This document shows, in pieces, positions 50,773 to 60,082 of a stretch of DNA of 60,130 bases (positions are counted from its first letter, which is position 1; every line of letters begins with the position of its first letter). The stretch lies in the NCBI GenBank assembly GCA_028285185.1, contig JANQQD010000323.1:1-60130 (forward strand), in the 5' to 3' direction. The position numbers and the translations under genes are program-made. The stretch comes from Anaerolineae bacterium. Lineage in GTDB: Bacteria > Pseudomonadota > Alphaproteobacteria > DSM-16000 > Inquilinaceae. The notes beneath the pieces were generated by a model. That model had not been told where the DNA came from. It did no database searches and saw nothing but the letters and a program-made list of their open reading frames with translations.

Positions 50773-52761
50773 ATGGATGGCCGAACCGACGGCGCCGGGG
50801 AGACGACCCGGTCCACGGCCGGGAAGATGCCGGCGGGCGACCGCCCCCGGTGGCTGTCGGTCATCGTGCTGGCCATGGCCGTGGGTCTTGCGGCAGCGGC
50901 GCTGCCGCGCGTGGTCTCGCCGCTCCACCTCGCCGAATCGCGGGTGGACGATGTCCGCATCGCGGCCTTTGCGCCGGCAGAGCCGCAGAATGACCGTATC
51001 GTCATCGTCGGCATCACCGAAGATACCCTGGCCGGCCTGCCGTACCGATCGCCCCTCGACCGGGCGTTCATCGCAAACCTGATTTCGCATCTCGACGCCT
51101 CGGGGGTCACCGCCATCGGCGTCGACCTCTTGCTCGACCAACCGACGGAGTCGGAGAAGGATGCGGCGCTGCTCGCCGCCTTGGAGTCAGCCTCGGTGCC
51201 GGTCGTGGTCGCCACGGCGGTCGCCCCTTACCCCCTGACCGAGCGCCAGCAGGCGTTTCTGGACAGTTACGTGGGCACGGTGCCGCAAGGATTTGTCAAT
51301 CTTTTGACCGACGGCATCGATAATGCCGTTCGCCGGTTCCTTCCGGAACGCGACGGCAGTCTGAGCTTCGCCGCCGCGTTGGCGGCACAGCTCGGGGCCG
51401 AGTTGCCTGCCGGACCGCAAGACATCGCCTGGCACGGCAGCCCCGACCAAGAGACGGCGCCGTTCCCCATCTATCCGGCGCACGCTGCACATCTGCTGCC
51501 GGCCGACTGGTTCGCCGGCCGGGTGGCCCTGATCGGCCCGGTGCTGCCGTCTGGCGGGGGGGACTTGCACAACACGCCGCTCAGATGGCGCGAAGGCTCT
51601 ATCCCCGGCGTCGTTATTCACGCCCACGTACTGGCCCAGCTGCTGGAGGGGCGCGAAGCGCGACAAGGCGGCTTCATCCTGACCGCGGCCCTTGCAGGCA
51701 CGATGGCCCTGGCCGGCGTGGCGGTGGCGCGTCTGGCGATGGCCTGGCCGTTGAAGCTCTTGGGCGGTCTTGTGATCGTCGCGGCCGTCTGGGCTGCGAC
51801 GACCCTCTGGTTCCAGGCGGGCGGCCCGCTGGTGCCGGTCGTTCTGGCCAGCGTCGCCTTGCCGGTTGCCGCCGGCGTCGACACCGCCCTGACCGGACGG
51901 CGGATCAGGGCACAGCGGCGGTTCATCCGCGACGCGTTCGTGCGTTATGTCTCGCCTGCCGTGGTATCGCGGCTGGAGCGTGATCCGGCCGCGCTCAGGC
52001 TTGCCGGCGAACGCCGGGACTGCACCTTCCTGTTCACGGACCTGATGGGCTTTACGGGCCTCTCGGAACGGCTGGAGCCCGAGGCGCTGACCACCCTCTT
52101 GAACGCCTATCTCGACGGCATGACGTCGGTCGTGCTGGCGCATGAGGGCACACTGGACAAGTTTGTCGGCGACGCCGTCGTCGTCTTTTTCAACGCCCCG
52201 GAATTGCAGCCCGACCATGCGGAGCGGGCGGTCGTCTGCGCCCTGGCATTGAACCGGTTCGCGCAGGCATTCCAGGCGGAGCAGGCCAAGCACGGCATCT
52301 CCCTGGGGCGCACGCGGATCGGGGTTCACACCGGCATCGCAACGATCGGCAACTTCGGCGGATCACACCGGTTCCAGTACACGGCCGTGGGCGATGCGGT
52401 GAACACGGCATCCAGGCTGGAAGGCGCCAACAGACATCTCGGCACGGCGATCTGCGTCAGCGGCGACACGGCAGGGCGCTGCACGCATCTGCCGTTCCGC
52501 CCGGTGGGCGAGCTGGTGCTGCCCGGGAAGACCACACCGATCGCGGCGTTCGAACCGCTTGCCGACGACCGCGACACTGTGGCGGCAGCCTACGCCCCCC
52601 CATTCGCTATGCTGACCGACGAGCAGGCCGATCCGGCAGCCGCGATCGCCGCCTTTGAGACACTGGTAGCGGCGTCGCCGGAGGATCCGCTGGCCCGGTT
52701 CCACCTGGACCGACTGAAGCGGGGAGCCCGCGGCACCCAGATCGTTCTGACTCAGAAATGA
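50773..52761 (+). CDS. CHASE2 sensor - class III adenylate/guanylate cyclase
   Basis: A 662-residue membrane receptor. One N-terminal helix (about 28-48), a periplasmic CHASE2 domain (about 50-290, with NDRIVIVGITEDTLAGLPYR, GVTAIGVDLLLDQP and RVALIGPVLPSGGG), three helices (about 300-375) and a cytoplasmic cyclase domain (about 410-590). Metal-binding aspartates are in FLFTDLMGFTGLS (about 422) and VGDAVVVFF (about 466). The base-recognition Lys in LDKFVGD and the Asp/Thr-like position near YTAVGDAVNTASRLE favour cAMP. A 113-base divergent gap separates it from the DUF4384 gene. Confidence 0.9.
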   Translation: MDGRTDGAGETTRSTAGKMPAGDRPRWLSVIVLAMAVGLAAAALPRVVSPLHLAESRVDDVRIAAFAPAEPQNDRIVIVGITEDTLAGLPYRSPLDRAFIANLISHLDASGVTAIGVDLLLDQPTESEKDAALLAALESASVPVVVATAVAPYPLTERQQAFLDSYVGTVPQGFVNLLTDGIDNAVRRFLPERDGSLSFAAALAAQLGAELPAGPQDIAWHGSPDQETAPFPIYPAHAAHLLPADWFAGRVALIGPVLPSGGGDLHNTPLRWREGSIPGVVIHAHVLAQLLEGREARQGGFILTAALAGTMALAGVAVARLAMAWPLKLLGGLVIVAAVWAATTLWFQAGGPLVPVVLASVALPVAAGVDTALTGRRIRAQRRFIRDAFVRYVSPAVVSRLERDPAALRLAGERRDCTFLFTDLMGFTGLSERLEPEALTTLLNAYLDGMTSVVLAHEGTLDKFVGDAVVVFFNAPELQPDHAERAVVCALALNRFAQAFQAEQAKHGISLGRTRIGVHTGIATIGNFGGSHRFQYTAVGDAVNTASRLEGANRHLGTAICVSGDTAGRCTHLPFRPVGELVLPGKTTPIAAFEPLADDRDTVAAAYAPPFAMLTDEQADPAAAIAAFETLVAASPEDPLARFHLDRLKRGARGTQIVLTQK

Positions 52762-52786
52762 CCCCCGAAATCGAGGAGGATGCGCC

Positions 52787-53617
52787 ATGCGGACTGTCGA
52801 ACTGCCCTCCGGCCAGACCATGCCGGTGCTCGGTCTCGGTACCTGGCGCATGGGCGAGACGCCGCGGACGGCGACGGCGGAAGCCGAAGCCCTGCGCGCG
52901 GGGCTCGACCTCGGACTCAGCCTGATCGACACGGCGGAGATGTATGGTGAGGGTGGCGCGGAAGAGGTGGTCGCCGACGCCATCGCCGGCCGTCGGGACG
53001 AGGCCTTTATCGTCAGTAAGGTCTATCCGCACAACGCGTCACGTCAGGGCGCAGTCGCTGCCTGCGAGCGAAGCCTCTCGCGGCTGCGCACCGACCGTAT
53101 CGACCTCTACCTGTTGCATTGGCGAGGCAGCATCCCGCTGGCGGAGACGTTCGAAGCCTTTCTGCAGCTTCGCCGAGACGGCAAGGTTCTCGATTTCGGC
53201 GTCAGCAACTTTGACCTCGAGGATATGCAGCAGATCGGGGACCTCGATGGGGGCCTGACCGCCAGCAACCAGATCTACTACAACCTGGCGCGCCGGGAGG
53301 CGGAGACGACAGTGCTGCCGTGGTGCCGGCAGCACCGTATCCCGATCATGGCCTATTCACCGTATGATCAGGGCAGCCTGATCGGCCACCCGGCGCTGCA
53401 GGCGGTCGCCGACCGGCATCAGGCGACCACCGCGACGGTCGCCATCGCCTGGCTGCTCAGGCACCCCGATGTCGTTGCAATCCCTAAATCGAGCCGAATC
53501 GAGGGCGTGCGTGAGATCCGGGCGGCCCATGACCTGAAGCTGGAGGAAACCGACCTGGCGGCTCTGGACCGCGCCTTCCCGGCGCCGAGCGCTGGCAGCC
53601 GGCTGCGAATCGTCTAA
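52787..53617 (+). CDS. Aldo/keto reductase
   Basis: A 276-residue NADPH-dependent oxidoreductase with the TIM-barrel catalytic tetrad complete: Asp48 and Tyr53 in LIDTAEMYGEG, Lys78 in IVSKVYPHN and His in YLLHWRG (about residue 111). The cofactor segment IPKSSRIEGVREI near the C-terminus binds the NADPH phosphate. A strong ribosome site (gaggagg) precedes it. It starts 25 bases after the cyclase gene and may be co-transcribed, but no functional tie is evident. Confidence 0.9.
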   Translation: MRTVELPSGQTMPVLGLGTWRMGETPRTATAEAEALRAGLDLGLSLIDTAEMYGEGGAEEVVADAIAGRRDEAFIVSKVYPHNASRQGAVAACERSLSRLRTDRIDLYLLHWRGSIPLAETFEAFLQLRRDGKVLDFGVSNFDLEDMQQIGDLDGGLTASNQIYYNLARREAETTVLPWCRQHRIPIMAYSPYDQGSLIGHPALQAVADRHQATTATVAIAWLLRHPDVVAIPKSSRIEGVREIRAAHDLKLEETDLAALDRAFPAPSAGSRLRIV

Positions 53618-53789
53618 CCCGGCTGGCAATCCGGCGACCACAGGACACCGGCCAGGCGACAAAGAGACGCCTAGCGTCCGGTGGCATTCCAAAGCCCTCA
53701 CCGAAATCTGCACTCGCCGTCCGTGGTGTGGCAGAGTAGCGCGCCACTGCCTGGCCGGAAGCCCGGCTGCAGAATGAGAGGAAGACTGA

Positions 53790-54827
53790 ATGCCCGAATT
53801 GCTGACCGGCTTTTCCGTGTTCGTGATCGCCATCGTTGTGCTGGCGGTCATTCTCGTGCTCATGGGTGTCAAGTCCATTCCGCAGGGTCGCGAATGGACG
53901 GTCGAGCGATTCGGCCGCTACACCACGACGCTACGGCCGGGCCTGCGCCTGATCGTGCCGTTCATCGACCGGATCGGCGCCAAGCTGAACATGATGGAGC
54001 AGGTGCTGGACGTCCCGAGCCAGGAGGTGATCACCAAGGACAACGCCATGGTCACGGCCGACGGCGTCATCTTCTACCAGATCCTGGATGCGGCCAAGGC
54101 AGCCTACGAGGTCGCCAATCTTGAGATCGCCACCGTCAACCTGACCATGACCAACATCCGCAGCGTCTTGGGCTCCATGGACCTGGACGAGCTGCTGTCC
54201 AATCGCGAGACCATCAACGCCCAGCTGCTGCGCGTCGTCGACGAGGCGACGAACCCCTGGGGAGTGAAGGTCACGCGCATCGAGATCCGCGATATCCAGC
54301 CGCCGCGCGACCTGGTCGACAGCATGGCCCGCCAGATGAAGGCGGAGCGCGAGCGCCGCGCCACCATCCTGGAAGCCGAAGGCGACCGCCAGGCCGAGAT
54401 CCTGCGGGCGGAAGGCCTGAAGCAGGCGGCGATCCTGGAGGCCGAGGGTCGGCGGGAAGCTGCGTTCCGCGACGCCGAAGCCCGCGAGCGCGAGGCCGAA
54501 GCCGAAGGCAAGGCGACCGAGATGGTGTCCAACGCCATCGCGTCCGGCAACATCCAGGCCATCAACTATTTCGTAGCCAACAAGTATGTCGAGGCGCTGC
54601 AGGCGATGGCATCGGCGCCGAACCAAAAGACACTGATCCTGCCGATTGAGGCGACCGGTGTCATCGGCGCCTTGGCTGGCGTCGCTGAGATTGCGCAGTC
54701 CAGCTTCGGCCGGGGGCAAGAGGGCAGCGCACCGCAAGCCGCCGCCCCCGTCATGCCGCGGCCGGGGGGCGCGGCAACGCCGCCGGCATCGCCTAGTAGC
54801 CCGCCGCGCGGCCCGTGGGAGGTGTGA
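53790..54827 (+). CDS. qmcA: QmcA-type SPFH/stomatin membrane protein
   Basis: A 345-residue protein with an N-terminal helix (residues ~7-28, [17 protein letters not shown]), an SPFH/Band-7 domain (about 30-200, [40 protein letters not shown]), a long charged coiled coil of tandem '[17 protein letters not shown]' units (about 185-250) and an Ala/Pro C-terminus. It forms ring-like scaffolds in the inner membrane. Its stop overlaps the nfeD start (TGATG), the usual SPFH-NfeD pairing. Confidence 0.92.
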   Translation: MPELLTGFSVFVIAIVVLAVILVLMGVKSIPQGREWTVERFGRYTTTLRPGLRLIVPFIDRIGAKLNMMEQVLDVPSQEVITKDNAMVTADGVIFYQILDAAKAAYEVANLEIATVNLTMTNIRSVLGSMDLDELLSNRETINAQLLRVVDEATNPWGVKVTRIEIRDIQPPRDLVDSMARQMKAERERRATILEAEGDRQAEILRAEGLKQAAILEAEGRREAAFRDAEAREREAEAEGKATEMVSNAIASGNIQAINYFVANKYVEALQAMASAPNQKTLILPIEATGVIGALAGVAEIAQSSFGRGQEGSAPQAAAPVMPRPGGAATPPASPSSPPRGPWEV

Positions 54828-55273
54828 TGGAAGAGATCACCATTCCCTTCTGGTACTGGTGGGTGGCGGCTGCCGTCCTGGTGGTACTGGAGATGTTCGC
54901 GCCGGGCGTCTTCTTTCTGTGGCTCGGCGTGGCGGCCGGTGCGGTCGGCGTGGTCGCCCTGGCGATCCCGGGCCTGGACTGGCGGATTGAGCTTCTGTTG
55001 TTCGCCGCCCTCTCCGTCGCCGCCGTGATCGGCTATCGATCCTTCCTGAAAAGGCGTCCGATCGAGACGGATGCCCCGACCCTCAATCGCCGGGGGGAGC
55101 AGTATGTGGGCAAGGTCGTGCCGCTGACCGAGGCGATCGTCAACGGTGTCGGCCGGGTGCGCATCGGCGACGGCGGCTGGCAGGTGGAAGGGCCCGACAC
55201 GCCCGTCGGGCGGCGCGTCCGCGTGGTTGGGATCGACGGCATCGTGCTGAAGGTCGAGCGTGCCGATGACTGA
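54827..55273 (+). CDS. NfeD family protein (short form)
   Basis: A 148-residue protein starting within the qmcA stop (TGATG). Two or three N-terminal hydrophobic helices (WWVAAAVLVVLEMFAPGVFF, LLLFAALSVAAVIGY) are followed by an OB-fold domain (QYVGKVVPLTEAIVNGVGRV, DTPVGRRVRVVGIDGIVL). NfeD OB domains interact with the partner SPFH oligomer. It lacks the protease domain of long NfeD proteins. Confidence 0.92.
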   Translation: MEEITIPFWYWWVAAAVLVVLEMFAPGVFFLWLGVAAGAVGVVALAIPGLDWRIELLLFAALSVAAVIGYRSFLKRRPIETDAPTLNRRGEQYVGKVVPLTEAIVNGVGRVRIGDGGWQVEGPDTPVGRRVRVVGIDGIVLKVERADD

Positions 55274-55321
55274 CGGTGGTCAGTCGGTGCCTTTGTCCCT
55301 GAACGCTCCAGCGATCCGGCA

Positions 55322-56242
55322 ATGACCGGGACAACGCCTGCGAGCGCCACCGATGCATCGGCCACGGTGGCGCCGCAGGCGATCGCCCTTCTGGGCGGGC
55401 TGACGCTGTTCTGGGGCCTCAACTTCCCCATGATGAAGCTGGCGGTCACAGGCGTTGATCCCTGGGTCTTCCGCGTCATCTGCCTGTCCGTCGGCGGGTT
55501 CGGACTGCTGGCCATCGCCAAGGCGTCGGGCGGACACCTGCGCATTCCGCGGCAGGACCTGAAGCCGGCGATCCTGTGCAGTCTCTTGAACATCACCTGC
55601 TGGCATCTCTGCTCCGCCTTCGCGCTGACGCTGATCGAGGCCGGACGGGCAGCCATCATCGCTTACACGATGCCCGTCTGGGCCGCGATCCTCGCCGTCG
55701 TCTTCCTGGGCGAGCGGTTCACATGGCGCCGTGGCTTTGGGCTGGCCCTGGGGCTGACCGGTCTGGCCGTGCTCTTGGCGCCGGAAGCGGACCGTGTGAT
55801 CGCCGAACCGTGGGGGCCGCTTCTGATGCTGGGGGCAGCGGTGGGATGGGGCAGCGGCACCGTCGCCATGAAATCCGTCCGCTGGACACTTCCGGTCGTG
55901 CAGCTGACCGGGTACCAACTCTTGTTCGGCGGTGTGCCGGTGCTGATCGGCGCCCTTCTGTTCGGCCGGCCCGAGACGCTGGCCACAGCCGAACTGCCGA
56001 ACTGGATCGGCCTGGTCTATGCGGCCACCATTCCGATGATCTTCTGCCACTATGCCTGGTTTAAGACGGTATCTCTGCTGCCCGCCAACATTGCGGCGAT
56101 CGGCACGCTCGCGATCCCCGTCGTCGGCGTGTTATCGAGCGCCATAGCATTGGGCGAACCGATCGGGGTTGCCGAGATCGCGGCCCTCGGTCTGGTGATC
56201 GCCGCACTGGCCATGGTGCTGGTGCGCCCGTCCTCGGGTTAA
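55322..56242 (+). CDS. EamA/DMT family transporter
   Basis: A 306-residue protein with ten predicted helices in two EamA repeats. Typical segments are LTLFWGLNFPMMKLAV near residue 25 and PVWAAILAVVFLGERFTWRR near 120 in the first half, and AIGTLAIPVVGVLSSAIALGEP in the second. It probably exports a small metabolite or amino-acid-like compound. It is distinct from the EamA protein at 16.6 kb. It lies 48 bases after nfeD and 31 bases before the SLC13 gene. Confidence 0.85.
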   Translation: MTGTTPASATDASATVAPQAIALLGGLTLFWGLNFPMMKLAVTGVDPWVFRVICLSVGGFGLLAIAKASGGHLRIPRQDLKPAILCSLLNITCWHLCSAFALTLIEAGRAAIIAYTMPVWAAILAVVFLGERFTWRRGFGLALGLTGLAVLLAPEADRVIAEPWGPLLMLGAAVGWGSGTVAMKSVRWTLPVVQLTGYQLLFGGVPVLIGALLFGRPETLATAELPNWIGLVYAATIPMIFCHYAWFKTVSLLPANIAAIGTLAIPVVGVLSSAIALGEPIGVAEIAALGLVIAALAMVLVRPSSG

Positions 56243-56273
56243 GGCCCGAAGCGGCAATCGCGGGGGCCTGCCG

Positions 56274-58100
56274 ATGAGCGGCGAGACCATGTTCGTGTTC
56301 GGCCTGCTAGCCATCACTGTCGCGGCCTTCGCCAGCGACCGGCTGCGGCTGGACCTGATCGCCATCCTGGTCGTGCTGGCCCTGATCCTCAGCGAAGTGC
56401 TGACGCCGAGAGAGGCGCTGGCCGGCTTCGGCGACACCGTCGTGCTGCTGATCGCCGGTCTCTTCATTGTCGGGGAAGGGTTGGCGCAGACAGGGGTCGC
56501 CGCTGCCATCGGCAACTGGCTGACCCGTGCGGCCGGAACCAGCGAGACGCGCATGCTGGTGCTGTTGATGCTGGTTGTCGCCGGGCTGTCCGCTTTCATG
56601 AGCTCAACCGGCGCGGTTGCGATTTTCATCCCGGTGGTTCTCGGCCTGGCCGTGCGAACGGGATCGGCGCCGGGCCGCCTCTTGATGCCGCTGTCGATCG
56701 CGTCGCTGGTCGGCGGCATGCTGACCCTGATCGGGACGCCGCCGAACCTGATCGTCTCAGAACAGCTCGAGCGCAGCGATCTTCAGCCCTTCGGGTTCTT
56801 CGATTTCGCGCCCATCGGCCTGCTCGTGCTGGCCGTCACCATTCTCTATGTCGTCATGGTTGGCCGAAGGCTGTTGCCGGGCGGGGCACCGAATGGCGCG
56901 GCGCCGGTGCGCGGACAGACGACGCGTGAACTGGCCCAAGCCTATGGCGTGGCGGGGCAGTTGCATCTGGTTCAGGTCGAGAGGGGATCATCCCTCGCCG
57001 GCAAGACCATCATCGAGACGCGCATGCGCTCACGCTACGGTGTCACGGCCATGGGCATCGAGCGGCACGGCCGCTTCGCATCCGCCATCATGCCGGCCCT
57101 GGTCGATTCCGCGGTGATGGCGGGCGACCGTCTCTATGTCGTCGCCACCGACGACTGCGTCGCCAAGCTGGTGGAGGCTGAGGGTGTCGTTCCGGTGGAT
57201 CTGCCGCCCGACTTCGACCGCAACCTGGCAGAACGTATCGGACTGGTCGAAGTGCTGCTGACACCGGGCTCGCACCTGATCGACCGCACGCTTGCAGAGA
57301 GCGAGTTCCGGGAGCGGCACCGACTGTCCGTGTTGGCCGCGCAGCGCAAGCGTGCACCGTTGCCGATCGTGCCGGCGAAAACGCGGTTTCGCTTCGGCGA
57401 CTCCCTGCTGATCTTCGGGAGTCGCGACGATATCGAGCGCCTGCAGGAAGACCGGAGCGATGTCGTCGTCCTCGGCACGCCGGCCGATCAGGCGGAGTTG
57501 CCGCCCGCCGGCAGCCGGGCGCCGGTCGCCGTGATGATCGTGCTGGCCATGTTGACGGTCATGACGCTCAACCTAGTCGCCGGGGTTACGGCGGTGCTGG
57601 CCGCGGCGGTGGCCATGCTGGTCACCGGCTGTGTGCGGGCGCGTGATGTCTACCGGACGATAAACTGGCAGAGCCTGGTGCTGATTGCGGGCATGCTGCC
57701 AATGGCAACTGCCATGGAGAAGACCGGCGGCATCGCGCTTGTCGTCGACGGCCTGGTCACAGCGCTGGGTCCGATGGGGCCGATTGCGCTGATGGCCGGG
57801 CTGTTCGTTCTGACCTCCGTCTTCAGCCAGTTCATCTCCAACACCGCGACCACAGTGCTGCTTGCGCCGGTGGCGATCGCGGCTGCGGGAGAGCTTGGCG
57901 TATCGCCCTATCCAATCCTGATGACGGTGGCCATCGCCGCCTCTACCGCCTTTTCCACACCGGTGGCATCTCCGGTGAACACGCTGGTGCTCGGTCCGGG
58001 CAACTACCGCTTCATGGACTTCGTCAAGGTCGGGGTCCCGCTGCAGCTTCTGGTGCTGATCGTGACGCTGCTGTCAGTGCCGCTGGTCTTTCCGCTCTGA
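56274..58100 (+). CDS. SLC13/DASS family transporter with central TrkA_C (RCK_C) domains
   Basis: A 608-residue permease. The first ~200 residues and last ~200 residues are hydrophobic transporter halves, with GFGDTVVLLIAGLFIVGEGL, FMSSTGAVAIFIPVV, SLVGGMLTLIGTPPNLIVSE and, in the second half, SQFISNTATTVLLAPVAIA. Between them (about 215-390) are two RCK_C/TrkA_C domains (QLHLVQVERGSSLAGKTIIE, VEVLLTPGSHLIDRTLAESE) that gate or sense ligands. It transports anions such as dicarboxylates or sulfate. Substrate not assignable. Confidence 0.88.
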   Translation: MSGETMFVFGLLAITVAAFASDRLRLDLIAILVVLALILSEVLTPREALAGFGDTVVLLIAGLFIVGEGLAQTGVAAAIGNWLTRAAGTSETRMLVLLMLVVAGLSAFMSSTGAVAIFIPVVLGLAVRTGSAPGRLLMPLSIASLVGGMLTLIGTPPNLIVSEQLERSDLQPFGFFDFAPIGLLVLAVTILYVVMVGRRLLPGGAPNGAAPVRGQTTRELAQAYGVAGQLHLVQVERGSSLAGKTIIETRMRSRYGVTAMGIERHGRFASAIMPALVDSAVMAGDRLYVVATDDCVAKLVEAEGVVPVDLPPDFDRNLAERIGLVEVLLTPGSHLIDRTLAESEFRERHRLSVLAAQRKRAPLPIVPAKTRFRFGDSLLIFGSRDDIERLQEDRSDVVVLGTPADQAELPPAGSRAPVAVMIVLAMLTVMTLNLVAGVTAVLAAAVAMLVTGCVRARDVYRTINWQSLVLIAGMLPMATAMEKTGGIALVVDGLVTALGPMGPIALMAGLFVLTSVFSQFISNTATTVLLAPVAIAAAGELGVSPYPILMTVAIAASTAFSTPVASPVNTLVLGPGNYRFMDFVKVGVPLQLLVLIVTLLSVPLVFPL

Positions 58101-58174
58101 ACGGGTTTGCTTCGGCACCGAGGGACGACGCTGAGCGGAAGAGTCTTGCCACAATACGTTGAAATGACCCCCAC

Positions 58175-58192
58175 TTTACCCGCTGTTTACCC
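58175..58192 (+). promoter_or_regulatory. Direct repeat, possible response-regulator site before pentapeptide gene
   Basis: tttaccc occurs at 58175-58181 and again at 58186-58192, a 7-base repeat with 4-base spacer (one helical turn). This geometry suits OmpR/PhoB-type regulators. It lies about 72 bases before the start codon. Confidence 0.35.
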
Positions 58193-58263
58193 TTTGGCGG
58201 CCATGCTGCGACAAGATTAAGAGACGATCGTTCAGTGCCCCAACGGGACCGAAGCGCAACACC

Positions 58264-59607
58264 ATGGTAGGCACCGCATCGGCAGCAGCGAAGACGGCCA
58301 TCGACCAGCCCAGCCTGGATCGCATGTTCGTGCTACACGACCGCTATCTGGCGGGCATGGAAGGCGGCGTCCGCCTCAATCTCGCCCTTTGCGACGCATC
58401 GCATCTGAACTTCGACGGCATGTGCCTGGACGACGCGGAACTGCGCGGCGCGCGGCTGCAGCACAGCACCCTGGTGGGGGCCAGCCTCAAGCGGGCTAAT
58501 CTGTTCGGCGCGGACCTACGCTATTGCGAGATGCGCCAGTGCGATTTGACCAACGCCGACCTGCGCGGCGCGATCATGCGCGGCTCAAATCTCGAGAACG
58601 CGACGCTGGAGCAGGCGGACGCCCGCAGCGGCCATCTTGTGCGCAAGAATGCCGGCGGTGAGCTGGAGGCCGTGAACGACGGCGCCCTGTCGGGGCTGAT
58701 GGAAGGCAATCTGACCGGCGCGAACCTGACAGGTGCGAAGTTCGCCAATCACTCCCTCTACGCCACGGACATGACGAATGCGATCCTGCGCGGGGCCAAG
58801 CTGCGCGGGGCGGATCTATCCTGCTGCACCCTGCGCGGCGTCCAGTTCGAAGGCGCGGATCTGACCTCGGCCAATCTGAGCAACTGTGTCATGCACGGCG
58901 CAATCCTGCGCGGCGCCAACCTTGCCGATGTCACGCTGGACGGCGCCGACTTGAACGCCGCCGTGTTCGACAAGGAAACCTTCGAAACCTGCAGCACCAA
59001 CGAAACCCAGTTCCCACAGAAGCTGGAAGGCCTGAACCGCAAGCTGAAGGACATCCTGAAGGCCCATGTGAAGTGGATCGACACGCTGGGCCGGGAAGGC
59101 AAGCAGGCCAATTTCTCCAGCATCGACCTCTCGGACGTTGACCTTGACGAACTGGACCTGTCGGCCGCCGATTTCAGCCGGGCCCTGATGGTCGGAACGA
59201 ATTTCCGGGCGGGCAGCCTGTCGATGGCCCAGTTCAATTCCGCCAACTGCATGGAAGCGAACTTTTCCCACAGCAATCTAAGGGGCGCCAATTTCCGGCG
59301 CGCGACGCTGAGCAAGGCCAATTTCCGCTATTGCGTTGCCGACGCGATGCCGATCGTCGGTGCGCACCACGATGTCCGCTGGTCCACCAGCTTCGCCAAC
59401 GCCATTCTCGATGGCGCCACCTTCGAACATGCCCGCATGAAATCGGCCGATTTCAGCGAATCATCGCTGCGCTTTGCCGATTTCCGCGGCGCCGACCTCT
59501 CCAAGGCCAGCTTCGTCGATGCCGACCTGACGAATGCCGATTTCCGCGAAGCCGATCTGACCAACACCGATTTTCGCGGCGCCATAGGCTTTCTTCCGCC
59601 CGTCTGA
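58264..59607 (+). CDS. Pentapeptide repeat protein, two-block
   Basis: A 447-residue protein made of two right-handed quadrilateral beta-helices of A(D/N)Lxx repeats. Block 1 covers about residues 50-240 (GASLKRANLFGADLRYCEM, ADLTSANLSNCVMHGAILRG) and block 2 about 280-440 (IDLSDVDLDELDLSAADFS, ADLTNADFREADLTNTDFRG). A ~40-residue non-repeat linker (KLEGLNRKLKDILKAHVKWI) lies between, and a loop at about 125-142 interrupts block 1. The N-terminal ~40 residues are helical. No signal or membrane segment, so cytoplasmic. Some relatives mimic DNA and bind gyrase, but most are scaffolds; role unknown. Confidence 0.88.
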   Translation: MVGTASAAAKTAIDQPSLDRMFVLHDRYLAGMEGGVRLNLALCDASHLNFDGMCLDDAELRGARLQHSTLVGASLKRANLFGADLRYCEMRQCDLTNADLRGAIMRGSNLENATLEQADARSGHLVRKNAGGELEAVNDGALSGLMEGNLTGANLTGAKFANHSLYATDMTNAILRGAKLRGADLSCCTLRGVQFEGADLTSANLSNCVMHGAILRGANLADVTLDGADLNAAVFDKETFETCSTNETQFPQKLEGLNRKLKDILKAHVKWIDTLGREGKQANFSSIDLSDVDLDELDLSAADFSRALMVGTNFRAGSLSMAQFNSANCMEANFSHSNLRGANFRRATLSKANFRYCVADAMPIVGAHHDVRWSTSFANAILDGATFEHARMKSADFSESSLRFADFRGADLSKASFVDADLTNADFREADLTNTDFRGAIGFLPPV

Positions 59608-59902
59608 CGGCTTTCCCCGTATGCCGACCGGCCGGCCCGGTCACGGCGAAGCGTGTGTCCCCATGCAGCAGACGTGACGGTTGCCGGCCGTCGAAAGTGC
59701 GGCAAACCGCCATTCCATTGCCAAGAAGCAACGTTTCGATATTTACCGATCCTCAAGTCTCTCACCCGACAATGTATGCGTCGGGCCGCTGAAACAAATG
59801 TCGGCGGTTCCAGTCGCCGGTGTGACGGCCGGCACAGCGCAGAGCCTCTTCGTGGCGGAGAATGCCGCCCGAGTTGGACAGGAGACTTAAGGAGAACCAG
59901 AG
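59608..59902. other. 295-base gap with no recognised gene
   Basis: Between the pentapeptide gene and the small terminal gene. A modestly AT-rich stretch near 59720-59770 (aacgtttcgatatttaccga) may hold a promoter for the small gene. Nothing else was recognised. Confidence 0.4.
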
Positions 59903-60082
59903 ATGGCTGTCCGGATGAACGAGCAGGAACTGATCGACCACGCGCTGCTTCACTCCGAGCTGGCGGCACGCGCCCGCGACGAAGGCAATGTGGAACTGGC
60001 CAAGGAACTGAGCCGCATCGCGTCGGCTGCAGAGGCCATGGCGGCCCGGGCCTGCGAGCGGTACTTCCACGCCAGCATCTGA
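59903..60082 (+). CDS. Small 59-residue helical protein
   Basis: A short open frame, ATG 59903 to TGA 60080-60082, with an excellent ribosome site (ttaaggagaa, ending 8 bases before the ATG). The product begins MAVRMNEQELIDHALLHSEL and is predicted to be two amphipathic helices rich in Ala, Glu and Arg, with one Cys near the end (RACERYFHAS). No family recognised. Support comes from the ribosome site and a charged, balanced composition. Confidence 0.6.
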   Translation: MAVRMNEQELIDHALLHSELAARARDEGNVELAKELSRIASAAEAMAARACERYFHASI

